A stretch of 64,000 bases of DNA, from contig CAJOCQ010000001.1 in the NCBI GenBank assembly GCA_905233135.1, positions 1 to 64,000 of the forward strand, in the 5' to 3' direction. Of this stretch, positions 28,929 to 40,180 are shown piece by piece. Both the position numbers and the translations under genes were made by a program. Every line of letters starts with the position of its first letter. Positions within the stretch are counted from its first letter, which is position 1. The notes under the pieces were generated by a model. The model saw nothing but the letters and a program-made list of their open reading frames with translations. It was not told where the DNA came from and searched no databases. This DNA is from an uncultured Selenomonadaceae bacterium. Its GTDB lineage: Bacteria; Bacillota; Negativicutes; Selenomonadales; Selenomonadaceae.

Positions 28929-30452
28929 ATGAAAATAAATCCCGATGAAATTACTGCTATAATTAAGAATCAGATTAAAAATTATAACGTAGATTTAAAC
29001 GTTGACGAAGTAGGCACGGTTATAGAAGTCGGCGACGGTATAGCGCACATTCACGGCTTGGATAAAGCTATGGCGGGCGAATTGTTGGACTTCGGCAACG
29101 ATATTTTCGGGCTGGTTCTTAACCTTGAGCAGGATAACGTTGGTGCGGTTATTTTGGGGCGCGATAACGAAATTAAAGAAGGCGCAACAGTTAAACGCAC
29201 TGCAAGAATTATGCAAGTTCCCGTTGGTGATAATATGATTGGGCGCGTAGTTGACGCGCTCGGACGTCCTATCGACGGCAAGGGACCTATCCAAACTACT
29301 CAATCACGCCCTGTTGAATTTAAAGCTCCAGGTATTGCTGACAGAAAATCAGTTCATGAACCGTTGCAGACAGGTTTAAAAGCTATTGACGCGCTTGTTC
29401 CGATTGGGCGCGGACAACGTGAATTGATAATCGGCGACCGCGGTATTGGTAAATCTGCTATTGCTATTGACACGATTATTAACCAAAAGGGGCAAAATTG
29501 TATTTGCATTTACGTTGCAATAGGACAAAAAGCCTCGACGGTTGCGCGCGTTGTTAAAACTTTGGAAGATCACGGCGCAATGGAATATTCAATAGTTGTT
29601 GCGGCAACTGCGGCGGATTCTGCGCCTTTGCAGTATCTTGCACCGTACGCGGGCGTTGCAATGGCTGAATATTTTATGTACGAAAAGCACGGGCATTGCC
29701 TTTGCATTTATGACGATTTGACGAAACACGCGGCGGCTTATCGTGCAATGTCATTACTTTTGAGACGCCCGCCGGGTCGTGAAGCATATCCCGGCGACGT
29801 TTTCTATTTGCATTCAAGACTTTTGGAACGCGCGGCGAAACTTTCTGACAGATTGGGCGCAGGTTCAATCACTGCTTTACCGATTATCGAAACGCAGGCG
29901 GGCGACGTTTCAGCCTACATTCCTACAAACGTCATTTCAATCACTGACGGACAAATTATGCTTGAAACTGATTCATTCTATTCAGGTATTCGCCCCGCAA
30001 TAAGCGTTGGTTTGTCGGTTTCACGTGTCGGCGGCAGTGCGCAAATTAAAGCTATGAAACAAGTTGCTGGTACAATGCGCCTTGACCTCGCGCAGTACAG
30101 AGAATTGGCGGCGTTCGCACAATTCGGCTCTGACTTGGATAAAGCTACAAAGGCGCAACTTGACAGAGGCGCGCGTATGGTTGAAACTTTGAAGCAGGCG
30201 CAATATTCACCGCTTGCAGTCGAAGACCAAATTTTAACGATTTTTACGGCGGTTAGAGGATTTTTAACTGATATTCCCGTTGATAAAGTTGTTACATTCC
30301 ACGCTGACTTTTTGAAATTTATGCATACGCGCCACCCCGATATTGGCAAAAAGATTGTCGAGAAAAAGAAACTTGATGACGGCTTGGAAGCGGAAATCAG
30401 CGCGGCTATCAACGAATTTAAAGAAACTGTAACTTACAAAACGGCAGAATAG
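28929..30452 (+). CDS. atpA: F1Fo ATP synthase subunit alpha
   Basis: [18 protein letters not shown] Walker A; full-length conserved alpha. Confidence 0.98.
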   Translation: MKINPDEITAIIKNQIKNYNVDLNVDEVGTVIEVGDGIAHIHGLDKAMAGELLDFGNDIFGLVLNLEQDNVGAVILGRDNEIKEGATVKRTARIMQVPVGDNMIGRVVDALGRPIDGKGPIQTTQSRPVEFKAPGIADRKSVHEPLQTGLKAIDALVPIGRGQRELIIGDRGIGKSAIAIDTIINQKGQNCICIYVAIGQKASTVARVVKTLEDHGAMEYSIVVAATAADSAPLQYLAPYAGVAMAEYFMYEKHGHCLCIYDDLTKHAAAYRAMSLLLRRPPGREAYPGDVFYLHSRLLERAAKLSDRLGAGSITALPIIETQAGDVSAYIPTNVISITDGQIMLETDSFYSGIRPAISVGLSVSRVGGSAQIKAMKQVAGTMRLDLAQYRELAAFAQFGSDLDKATKAQLDRGARMVETLKQAQYSPLAVEDQILTIFTAVRGFLTDIPVDKVVTFHADFLKFMHTRHPDIGKKIVEKKKLDDGLEAEISAAINEFKETVTYKTAE

Positions 30453-30464
30453 GCGGTGGTGTAA

Positions 30465-31538
30465 ATGGCAAATTTACAAAATATCCGCCGCCGTATTCGC
30501 TCGGTTAAATCTATCCAAAAAATTACAAATGCAATGGATATGATCGCGCGCTCGCGTTTCAACTCCGCAAAAGATACGCTGCTCTCAAATATTCCCTACG
30601 TCGAAAAAACGCGCGAAATTATCAAACGCATTATGACGCAAATGAACGTTTCAGAAAGTGAAAGCCCTTTCATTACAACACGGCAAAATTTAATTGAGGC
30701 GCAATCTCGCACGGACGGCAAATTTTTATTTGTAATAATTGCGGCTGATAAAGGCTTGGCGGGCGCGTACTCTTCCAACGTTTTGAAGGAAGCGCACGCT
30801 ACCATTGAATATGACGGCACTTCGCCTTCAGAATTCGCCGCCGATAAGGAAGAAAGTTTTCACAAGCAAAACGTTGACGCACTTGCAAAAGGTTTAAGCG
30901 GCGAACAACTCCGCGCCGCCAAATCCGCCGCAAAAAGCGGAGCTAAAGGCAGCGGCGCAAATTTAAGCGTTGCGAAGGAATTTAACGACGCGGCTTATAT
31001 TGAAGACGTCGAATTAATTACCGTTGGCAGAAAAGCTACTTCGCACTTCAAACAGCGCGGCTATAAAATTATTAAAAGCTACAACGGCATAAGCGAACGC
31101 CCGCATTATCATTACGCCAAAGAAATTGCAGATTTAATCATTGAAAGATTTTTGACGGGCGAAATTATCGACGTTACGCTGATTTATACGCGCTTTAATT
31201 CGGCTATAAGTTGCACGCCCGATGACGTTACATTATTGCCGCTTGTCACTGATGATTATCCTTCAGAAACTAATTCCAAAGAAGAATACATTTATGAGCC
31301 TGACGTTGTAACGGTTTTAAATGATTTTCTGCCGCGCAGAATTGCAACAAGAGTTTATGGCGCAATGTTGCACAGCGCCGCCTCTGAACTTTCTTCACGT
31401 ATGAACGCAATGAGCAACGCTACAGATAACGCGCAGGAACTCGTTGGCAAACTTAACCTTTACTATAATAAAGTTCGTCAAGCCGGTATCACTAACGAAA
31501 TTAACGAAATTGTCGGCGGCGCAAATGCGCTTGAATAG
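30465..31538 (+). CDS. atpG: F1Fo ATP synthase subunit gamma with long internal insertion
   Basis: NIRRRIRSVKSIQKITNAMDMIARSRF N-term; C-term RMNAMSNATDNAQELVGKLNLYYNKVRQAGITNEINEIVGGANAL; Ala/Ser/Lys-rich insert near residues 112-170. Confidence 0.95.
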   Translation: MANLQNIRRRIRSVKSIQKITNAMDMIARSRFNSAKDTLLSNIPYVEKTREIIKRIMTQMNVSESESPFITTRQNLIEAQSRTDGKFLFVIIAADKGLAGAYSSNVLKEAHATIEYDGTSPSEFAADKEESFHKQNVDALAKGLSGEQLRAAKSAAKSGAKGSGANLSVAKEFNDAAYIEDVELITVGRKATSHFKQRGYKIIKSYNGISERPHYHYAKEIADLIIERFLTGEIIDVTLIYTRFNSAISCTPDDVTLLPLVTDDYPSETNSKEEYIYEPDVVTVLNDFLPRRIATRVYGAMLHSAASELSSRMNAMSNATDNAQELVGKLNLYYNKVRQAGITNEINEIVGGANALE

Positions 31539-31990
31539 TGGAATAGTGGGATAGTATATGTATTTGAAAAGTTATAAAGATTTTCAAGTTTGGCAAAAGG
31601 CAATGGATTTAACCGTTGAAATTTATAAATTGGTAAAACTTTTGCCAAAAGAGGAAACTTACGCACTTTCAGACCAAATGCGCCGCGCCGTTGTTTCAAT
31701 TCCTTCAAATATTGCTGAAGGGCAAGGCAGAAACTCAAATAAAGAATTTATGAATTTTGCAAGCATTTCCAGAGGTTCACTAAGCGAATTGGAAACTCAA
31801 TTACAAATTTGCATACGTTTAAATTACATTACCGAAAAAGATGCAGAAAATGCTTTAAATCTTTGCGGTGAAGTTGGAAGAATGCTTACCAATTTAATTA
31901 AAACTTTGCGGAATAGTTGAATAGTGTTATAGTTGGATAGTGGAATATTTAATTACTATCCCACTACCACACTATCCCACTATCCCACTA
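31538..31990 (+). mobile_element. Four-helix-bundle (S23/IVS-like) element flanked by 8-nt degenerate tandem repeats in opposite orientations
   Basis: GAATAGTGGAATAGTGGGATAGT upstream; GGATAGTGGAATATT ... ACTATCCCACTACCACACTATCCCACTATCCCACTA downstream of ORF 31558-31920. Confidence 0.65.
31558..31920 (+). CDS. Four helix bundle protein (S23/IVP family)
   Basis: YKDFQVWQKAMDLTVEIYKLVKLLPKEETYALSDQMRRAVVSIPSNIAEGQGRNSNKEFMNFASISRGSLSELETQLQI. Confidence 0.95.
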   Translation: MYLKSYKDFQVWQKAMDLTVEIYKLVKLLPKEETYALSDQMRRAVVSIPSNIAEGQGRNSNKEFMNFASISRGSLSELETQLQICIRLNYITEKDAENALNLCGEVGRMLTNLIKTLRNS

Positions 31991-32017
31991 CAATGAGCGA
32001 CTAAAAGGAGCGAATGA

Positions 32018-33430
<1,413 letters not shown>

Positions 33431-33433
33431 TTT

Positions 33434-33859
33434 ATGGCGACTATCAAACTTGAGTTGGTTACACCTGACAAAGGTGAAATTTTATCCAAAGAAATTAATA
33501 TGTTAATCGTACGCTCGACGGCGGGCGAATTGGGAATTTTGCCGCGCCATGCAAATTTGCTGACAGAACTTTTACCGCACGCAATGAAAATTAAAGCTGA
33601 CGGCGGCGAAAGTTTTGTGGCGATTGGCGGCGGCTTTATGGAAGTTACGCCCGAACAAATTACAATTCTTGCTGACAGCGCGGAACTTCCAGAAAGTATC
33701 GACGTTGAACGCGCGAAGGCGGCTATGAAGCGCGCCGAAGAAAGAATTGCTCAATACAAGCAATCTGTTAAAGATTCGCTGATTGACATAACCCGCGCCA
33801 ATGCCGCGCTTGCTCGCGCCAAGGCTCGGCTGCTTGTTAAAAATGTTCCTATAAATTAA
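33434..33859 (+). CDS. atpC: F1Fo ATP synthase subunit epsilon
   Basis: IKLELVTPDKGEILSKEINMLIVRSTAGELGILPRHANLLTEL. Confidence 0.95.
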   Translation: MATIKLELVTPDKGEILSKEINMLIVRSTAGELGILPRHANLLTELLPHAMKIKADGGESFVAIGGGFMEVTPEQITILADSAELPESIDVERAKAAMKRAEERIAQYKQSVKDSLIDITRANAALARAKARLLVKNVPIN

Positions 33860-33868
33860 AAAAAATTA

Positions 33869-33900
33869 ATCCCGTCAGAAAATTTTGGCGGGATTTTTTG
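33869..33900. terminator. Terminator at end of atp operon
   Basis: AATCCCGTCagaaaattttGGCGGGATTTTTT. Confidence 0.8.
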
Positions 33901-33922
33901 TCGGAAAAATTTTTATCTCAAA

Positions 33923-34738
33923 TTAAAAAAATTTGGACACAGCCGCGCTCCATTTTATTTGGTAGCCGCTATGTCCGCTTTTATTGTTATTGAAAGGAAT
34001 TGCTTCGCCGTAAGCTTTGCCTTTTGCTGTCAATTTGTAGCCGTTGCCGTCTTTTTCCTGCAAGCCGCTTTCAAGCAGAACTTGATTAACTTTTTGCCCT
34101 GAAAGTTTTTCAATATTTTTTTCTTCTGCAATGAATTTGCCAACTTGCGTTGCATTCATATAACCAATATTATGCTCGGCGGGCGGGAATAATTCTTTAA
34201 CTTCAGAAAAATCAATGCTGTAATGTTTTTCGGCAACATTAATGCAAGTTGCCAATGCTATGCCGGGTTTCACTCCGAAAAGTTCTTCTACAAGTTCAAC
34301 CGCACTTTTAACATCTTTCAGCGCAATAGTTATAATTAATTTCGTTTCAACGGGATTTTCAACAGCAACCGGTTTTTTAACTTTCGGCAAAGAATACGAA
34401 CCTGTTTTGCGAATGGAAGGCAAAACTTCGGAAGTTACCCAACGTTTAAATTCTTTTGCCTTCGGCAACTTTGAAGAAAGAATCAGCGAATACAAACCGC
34501 TTTCATTAATAACTGTCATAGGACGATTTTGAATAACACCATTTGAGCTGACGTCGCGAATCGCGACACCAGCTTTTTTGTCTTCTTCGTCAACGTGTTT
34601 TTCAAGAGCATCACGTGCATTTGAATAGCCGAGAGCAACGGCGACATCTTTACCGACAAAATAAATTTCGCCATCGATAATTAAAGTGCGGATTTTTCCA
34701 AATTCTTCGTGTTGGAAAATTTGAAATTGGTTTTCCAT
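33923..34738 (-). CDS. BRO-N domain phage antirepressor-like protein
   Basis: FGKIRTLIIDGEIYFVGKDVAVALGYSNARDALEKHVDEEDK...MTVINESGLYSLILSSKLPKAKEFKRWVTSEVLPSIRKTGSY. Confidence 0.92.
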   Translation of the reverse strand: MENQFQIFQHEEFGKIRTLIIDGEIYFVGKDVAVALGYSNARDALEKHVDEEDKKAGVAIRDVSSNGVIQNRPMTVINESGLYSLILSSKLPKAKEFKRWVTSEVLPSIRKTGSYSLPKVKKPVAVENPVETKLIITIALKDVKSAVELVEELFGVKPGIALATCINVAEKHYSIDFSEVKELFPPAEHNIGYMNATQVGKFIAEEKNIEKLSGQKVNQVLLESGLQEKDGNGYKLTAKGKAYGEAIPFNNNKSGHSGYQIKWSAAVSKFF

Positions 34739-35167
34739 AAAAAAACGCCTCCTAAATATTTTGATTGACAAAACACCCTGAGACGTTTATAATTAAATCG
34801 TGATTAGTTGTAATCGTCTTTTGATGTTTGGCTGTTATTACAAATTTATTTTATCACAAGTGAGACGATTAAGTCAATAATATTCGTTAGAATTTTATAT
34901 AGAAATTGTCCGCCGCAGGGCGGATTTTTTTATTGCATTTTTCCATAAAAAAACGCCTTCAAAAATAAGTTTGACAAATTTTCGTAAGGCGTTTTTTTAT
35001 AAATTTAATATTGATGAAATTTCGCCCGCAGGCGATTTTTTTTTTGCGCAAAAAATTAATCCCGTCGAAGAGGCGGGATTTTTTAATTGGAAAAAATTTT
35101 CTTAAACAGTTGCAAACATAGCGTTAAAAGCGTCAAATTTAGCCGCTACGCTACCTCCAACATTTTT

Positions 35168-35935
35168 TTAGTAAAATACCTCGTACAAATATAAACCGTG
35201 CGCAGGAGCGGTTGCAGGGAATAAATTTCGGTTGCCGCTTACAAAGATTTTTTGGAAGTTTTCAAGGGACAATCTGCGCCTCCCGACTTCAACCGCCGCC
35301 GCTACAATATTTCGCGCCATATGGTACAAAAATCCGCTTGCGTGAATTTTTACACCCAAAATTTCCGCGCCAAATTCTTTCTCAAAAAAAAGTTCAGCCG
35401 CGTAAATCGTCCGAACGGGATTCATTTGAGTGGAACTTGCCGCCTTAAACGCCGAAAAATCGTGCGTGCCTTCAATCATTTTCAACGCCGCCTGCATCAA
35501 TTCAATGTCGAGAGAAAATCGAATGTGCCAAGCGTACCGCTCCAAGAAAGGATTTGCAATTTTGGCGTTCAAAATTTTGTAAATGTAAGTTTTACTTTTC
35601 GCACTGTGCAGGGCGTTAAAATTTCTGTCAACTTCGCGCACGTCGATAACCACAATATCAGGCGGCAGTGCGCCGCTCGCCGCGTAAGGAATTTTTTCGA
35701 CTTCAATTCGTCCGTCCGTAAAAAAATTTACAACCTGCCCTATTGCATGAACGCCAGCGTCAGTTCTGCCCGAGCCTATCATTTCAATTTTTTCGCCGAA
35801 AATTTTTGCAAGCCGTTCTTCCAAAATATTTTGTACGGCAACATTCGGCGGATTTTGACGTTGAAAGCCGTTGTAATTCGTGCCGTCGTAAGAAATTTTC
35901 AGCGCAATATTTCTTTTCCTAAAATTAAATTTCAT
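35168..35935 (-). CDS. truA: tRNA pseudouridine synthase A
   Basis: ALKISYDGTNYNGFQRQ...GSGRTDAGVHAIGQVVNF. Confidence 0.96.
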   Translation of the reverse strand: MKFNFRKRNIALKISYDGTNYNGFQRQNPPNVAVQNILEERLAKIFGEKIEMIGSGRTDAGVHAIGQVVNFFTDGRIEVEKIPYAASGALPPDIVVIDVREVDRNFNALHSAKSKTYIYKILNAKIANPFLERYAWHIRFSLDIELMQAALKMIEGTHDFSAFKAASSTQMNPVRTIYAAELFFEKEFGAEILGVKIHASGFLYHMARNIVAAAVEVGRRRLSLENFQKIFVSGNRNLFPATAPAHGLYLYEVFY

Positions 35936-36725
35936 AACTCAAAAACCATACAGCCGCGCAAATTATCACTACGAAAATTACTGCGAAAAAATCTGCGCGA
36001 GAAAATTTTAATTGTTTAAAGTGCGTACGCCCTGCGCCGCCCTTGTAACAACGCGCCTCCATTGCCATTGCCAATTCGTCCGCCCGCCGAAAACTCGACA
36101 AGAACAGCGGCACCAATACCGGTACAAAATTTTTCAGCCGCGCCAAAATATTCCCCGTTTCAAAATCTGCACCGCGTGATTTTTGCGCCTTAATTATTTT
36201 GTCGGTTTCTTCAATCAGCGTTGGGATAAATCTTAACGCAATGGTCATCATCATTGCCAATTCGTGCGCGGGGACGCCGAATCTTGCAAGCGGCGATAAT
36301 AATTTTTCCATTGCGTCAGTTAATTTTATCGGCGAAGTTGTAAACGTCAGCAGGCTTGACAAAACTATTAAAAGTATCAGCCGCAATGAAATTAACACGC
36401 CGAATTTTATTCCTTCGTCAGTTATTTTGAAAATCCAAATTTCCGCCAAAATTTTTCCGTCGTGGCTGACAAAGTGAATCAGCAACGTAAATAAAATTAT
36501 CCACATCAGCGGCTTCAATGATTTTAAAATTGTAAGCGGCGGCACTTGCGAAATTAAAATTAAAAATATCGTCGCGCAGGTTAAAAAAGTGTAAGCTGCT
36601 ACGCCTTCTGCCACGAAAATTAAAATCATTAACGCGAACAGCAAAATTATTTTAGTGCGCGGGTCAAGTTTATGTAAAAAAGAATTGCCGGGAAAAAATT
36701 GCCCTAATGTTATATCTTGCAACAT
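35925..36725 (-). CDS. ecfT: Energy-coupling factor transporter transmembrane protein
   Basis: FFPGNSFLHKLDPRTKIILLFALMILIF..., AQKSRGADFETGN, RADELAMAMEARCY. Confidence 0.93.
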   Translation of the reverse strand: MLQDITLGQFFPGNSFLHKLDPRTKIILLFALMILIFVAEGVAAYTFLTCATIFLILISQVPPLTILKSLKPLMWIILFTLLIHFVSHDGKILAEIWIFKITDEGIKFGVLISLRLILLIVLSSLLTFTTSPIKLTDAMEKLLSPLARFGVPAHELAMMMTIALRFIPTLIEETDKIIKAQKSRGADFETGNILARLKNFVPVLVPLFLSSFRRADELAMAMEARCYKGGAGRTHFKQLKFSRADFFAVIFVVIICAAVWFLSYEI

Positions 36726-36726
36726 T

Positions 36727-38547
36727 TTAAACTTTGCGGGCGTTTTTGGCGAGGCGTCCGCGCGTGTTTCTATCCAAAATTGCTTTTCTCAAGCGAATTG
36801 AAGAAGGAGTAACTTCAACCAATTCATCATCGTTGATATATTCCAAAGCTTGTTCCAAACTCATAAAGCGCGGCGGCACAAGCCTGATTGCTTCATCGGA
36901 CGAAGAGGAGCGCATATTTGTAACGTGTTTTTGCTTGCAAGGGTTTATGTCAATATCCATTTCGCGGGAATTTTCGCCGACAATCATACCTTCATAAACC
37001 TGTTGATTCGGCTCAATAAACATAACGCCCCTATCTTGCAAATTGTAAATTCCGTAGCCGGTGGTTGTGCCCTGTTCAAAGGCAACCAAACTGCCGCGAT
37101 TTCTGCCGGGAATATCGCCCTTGTACGGTTCGTAGCTGTGGAAAACGTGATTCATAATCCCGTTGCCGCGCGTTGAGGTTAAAAGTTCAGAGCGAAAACC
37201 TATCAAGCCGCGCGCAGGAATTAAAAAGTTAATTCGCATATATCCCGCAATTTCCGACATATCAACCATTTCAGCTTTACGGCGTCCCAAAGATTCCATA
37301 ACGGTACCCATATATTCTTGCGGCACTTCGACAGTTAAATTTTCGATTGGTTCATATTTTTTGCCGTCAATCATTTTGTAAACAACTTCGGGCTTGCCAA
37401 TTTGCATTTCGTAACCTTCGCGGCGCATTGTTTCAATTAAAATCGACAAGTGCAATTCGCCGCGCCCGCTTACTTTAAAAACGTCCGCAGAATCAGTTTC
37501 TTCAACGCGCAATGCAACGTTGGTTTGCGCCTCTTTGAAAAGCCTGTCACGAATATGGCGGCTTGTTACAAATTGCCCTTCCTTGCCTGCGAAAGGACTT
37601 GTATTAACGCCGAAAGTCATACTTAAAGTCGGCTCGTCAACGCGAATACCAGGCAACGCTTCAGGATTTTCAACATCTGCAACAGTATCACCGATTGAAC
37701 CTTCAGTTAATCCTGTCAACGCTACAATTTCGCCCATTTCGGCTTCGGCAGTTTCGACGCGGTTTAATCCTTCGTAAGTATAAACTTTGCCGATTTTCGC
37801 TTTTTTAATTTCGCCGTTGCTGATAAGTGCAACAGTTTCGCCGCTTTTAATTTTGCCGCGCTGAACTCTGCCTATTGAAATTTTTCCAACGTATTCATCA
37901 GCTTCCAAAGTTGTAATAACCATTTGAAGAGGTTTATCAAAATCGCCTTCGGGTGCGGGAATTTCTTTAATAATAGTATCAAGGAGCGGCTTTAAATCTT
38001 TGCCTTCGTCGTTGATATTTTTTTTGGCAATACCTGCCTTCGCCGCAGTGTACACCGTTTCAAAATCCAACTGTTCGTCGTCGGCGTCGAGTTCCATAAA
38101 AAGTTCTAGCACTTCATCTGCAACTTCATCAATCCTTGAATCGGGGCGGTCAATTTTATTTATAACAACGATTGGCTTTAATTTATTTTCCAACGCTTTA
38201 CGCAGAACAAATTTAGTTTGCGGCATAACGCCTTCAGCAGAATCAACCAACAATAAAACGCCGTCTGCCATACGCAAAACGCGCTCAACTTCGCCGCCGA
38301 AATCCGCGTGTCCGGGCGTGTCAATCAAATTTATTTTAAAGCCGTTGTAAGAAATAGCTGTATTCTTCGACAAAATTGTAATTCCGCGTTCGCGCTCCAA
38401 ATCGCCGCTGTCCATTACGCGCTCAACAACTTGTTCATTTTCGCGGAAAATGTGGCTCTGTTTCAGCATTGCGTCAACAAGTGTAGTTTTGCCGTGGTCA
38501 ACGTGCGCTATTATTGCAACGTTACGAATTTTTTCATTTTTACTCAT
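36727..38547 (-). CDS. typA: Ribosome-associated GTPase TypA/BipA
   Basis: NVAIIAHVDHGKTTLVDAMLKQSHIFRENE...; full-length. Confidence 0.97.
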   Translation of the reverse strand: MSKNEKIRNVAIIAHVDHGKTTLVDAMLKQSHIFRENEQVVERVMDSGDLERERGITILSKNTAISYNGFKINLIDTPGHADFGGEVERVLRMADGVLLLVDSAEGVMPQTKFVLRKALENKLKPIVVINKIDRPDSRIDEVADEVLELFMELDADDEQLDFETVYTAAKAGIAKKNINDEGKDLKPLLDTIIKEIPAPEGDFDKPLQMVITTLEADEYVGKISIGRVQRGKIKSGETVALISNGEIKKAKIGKVYTYEGLNRVETAEAEMGEIVALTGLTEGSIGDTVADVENPEALPGIRVDEPTLSMTFGVNTSPFAGKEGQFVTSRHIRDRLFKEAQTNVALRVEETDSADVFKVSGRGELHLSILIETMRREGYEMQIGKPEVVYKMIDGKKYEPIENLTVEVPQEYMGTVMESLGRRKAEMVDMSEIAGYMRINFLIPARGLIGFRSELLTSTRGNGIMNHVFHSYEPYKGDIPGRNRGSLVAFEQGTTTGYGIYNLQDRGVMFIEPNQQVYEGMIVGENSREMDIDINPCKQKHVTNMRSSSSDEAIRLVPPRFMSLEQALEYINDDELVEVTPSSIRLRKAILDRNTRGRLAKNARKV

Positions 38548-38709
38548 TCAGAAGTTTCCTTTCAATCCTAAAAATTAGCGCAAAAATTTTATCAGCTGAT
38601 ATTTTGATTGTCAATTTTTATATTTCGTATACTTGAAAAATTTTTAAGCTTGTGTTAATATCTTTTTACAAAGAAAGAAAAATATCAAAAGATCCATTGT
38701 GTAAACTCA

Positions 38710-38768
38710 AACGAAAAGCCCCGACAGCGAAAGTTGGATAATCGCGGAGGGGCTTTCGTTTTGCTGTA
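38710..38768 (+). terminator. Long GC-rich hairpin followed by T-rich tract
   Basis: CGAAAAGCCCC ... GGGGCTTTCG TTTTGCTG. Confidence 0.45.
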
Positions 38769-38807
38769 ATTTTGTTTTGTTGATAAATTTTTATTTTGTA
38801 AAATAAA

Positions 38808-38920
38808 AAAAGGGCGCACAGGACGTGCGCCCTTGTCACGCCCGAAGCGCAGGGATGCGCTTCCAGCGTGACGAGCCTTTCTTTGGTTCTTTCTTTCTGC
38901 GGCAAGAAAGAAAGAACATT
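38808..38920. repeat. Dispersed palindromic intergenic element (family E, copy 5)
   Basis: GTTCTTTCTTTCtgcggcaaGAAAGAAAGAAC (38886-38917), adjacent GGGCGCACAGGACGTGCGCCC hairpin. Confidence 0.75.
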
Positions 38921-39022
38921 TTTAAAAAATTTTAAATAAAAAAGGATTTATCAACAATTATTAATAAAAAATAATAGACACTGCCGAAAAAATATTGTAA
39001 ACTGCAAAAAGGCGGTGATACT

Positions 39023-40168
39023 ATGCAAAAAATAATTTTCGGCGCAATATTAATTTTTGCGCTGATTTTTCAAAATATTTCAAGCGCGGCTGATTTAAAC
39101 CGCGTCGATTGGAATAAAGCACCGCGTTTCAACAACAAGGCGGATTTTATCAACTACATTAAAAATTGCGAAAATAATTGCGTGGCGTCAGTGCCTGTAA
39201 TTTTTTCCAATGGCGCGTTTGTCGAAGTAAACGAATTTTTAAAAATCGCCAAAAATACTCAACACGTAAATATTACTTGGCAAAATGACAGGAGCGGCAA
39301 CCCTTCAAAAGCTCTGTACGAATTGACGATTTATCCCGGTTCAAAAGTGGCTCACGCCTATTTGACGGGCAATACTTCATTTCTTACTGCCGAAGAAAAA
39401 AGACTTTACAACCTTGCCGTTCAAATCGTCAACGCCGCCAATCGTCAACCTACAACTTTGCAAAAAGAATTGTACATTCACGAAGAAATTACAAAGCGCG
39501 TTTCATACTACAACAAAAATTCAAAAGAAAACGCGCCGCGCCATTGTAACGCACTCGGCGCACTTTTGGACGGGCGGGCGAATTGTCAAGGCTACGCGGA
39601 TTCTTTTTATATGTTGGGGAAAATGCTCGGCTTCAACGTCAGCAAAATGTCAGGCAGGGGAAATAATCAACCGCACGTTTGGAACACCATAACTTTTGGC
39701 GACGGCAGAATTTACGCCGTTGACGTGACGTACAATGACGCCTCTTTTAAAATTTCTGACAGCGGCGAATACAACAACTATATTTATTTCAACGCGCCGC
39801 TGGAAATTATGCAGGCAACTCATACTTGGGAAAAAAATTACAACGCTGCTCTGTATCCAAAAATTGACGGCAGATATTTTTACACCACGCCCGAATTTCA
39901 ATCGACGAACGGGGAAAAATTCGCCTTCCATTCAAGCACGGCTGAAAATGCACTCGGCTACATTGCCCAAAGAATTGCACGCGACGGGAAAAAATTATCT
40001 TGGGGAATGGCTCCCTATAATTCACGCTACGCCAATACAAAATTTTCTTTGAATCGCCTTGTACGTGAAATTTTGCCGCAGCAATACAAATGGACGGGCT
40101 ATGTTAAAATGAATGTTGCACGACGCGGAAATTGGATTTTCTACACCGTCGATGCCACTAAAAATTAG
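39023..40168 (+). CDS. Secreted transglutaminase-like domain protein
   Basis: Signal peptide; GALLDGRANCQGYADSFYMLGKMLGFNV...HVWNTITFGDGRIYAVDVTYND (Cys-His-Asp). Confidence 0.85.
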   Translation: MQKIIFGAILIFALIFQNISSAADLNRVDWNKAPRFNNKADFINYIKNCENNCVASVPVIFSNGAFVEVNEFLKIAKNTQHVNITWQNDRSGNPSKALYELTIYPGSKVAHAYLTGNTSFLTAEEKRLYNLAVQIVNAANRQPTTLQKELYIHEEITKRVSYYNKNSKENAPRHCNALGALLDGRANCQGYADSFYMLGKMLGFNVSKMSGRGNNQPHVWNTITFGDGRIYAVDVTYNDASFKISDSGEYNNYIYFNAPLEIMQATHTWEKNYNAALYPKIDGRYFYTTPEFQSTNGEKFAFHSSTAENALGYIAQRIARDGKKLSWGMAPYNSRYANTKFSLNRLVREILPQQYKWTGYVKMNVARRGNWIFYTVDATKN

Positions 40169-40180
40169 GAGGAAATAATT

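Noticed and set aside
34936-34956. Second BRO-like gene start (ATGGAAAAATGCAAT on minus strand)
   Set aside because: Only a 19-codon ORF follows, and the GGCGTTTTTTT segment is also explained as one arm of a bidirectional terminator; kept only as a hint in the BRO finding.
35252-36019. 255-aa plus-strand ORF antisense to truA
   Set aside because: Shadow ORF; truA on the minus strand has full conserved motifs.
38710-38768. Possible riboswitch in the typA-transglutaminase intergenic region
   Set aside because: Fits a simple long terminator-like hairpin; no recognisable aptamer consensus.
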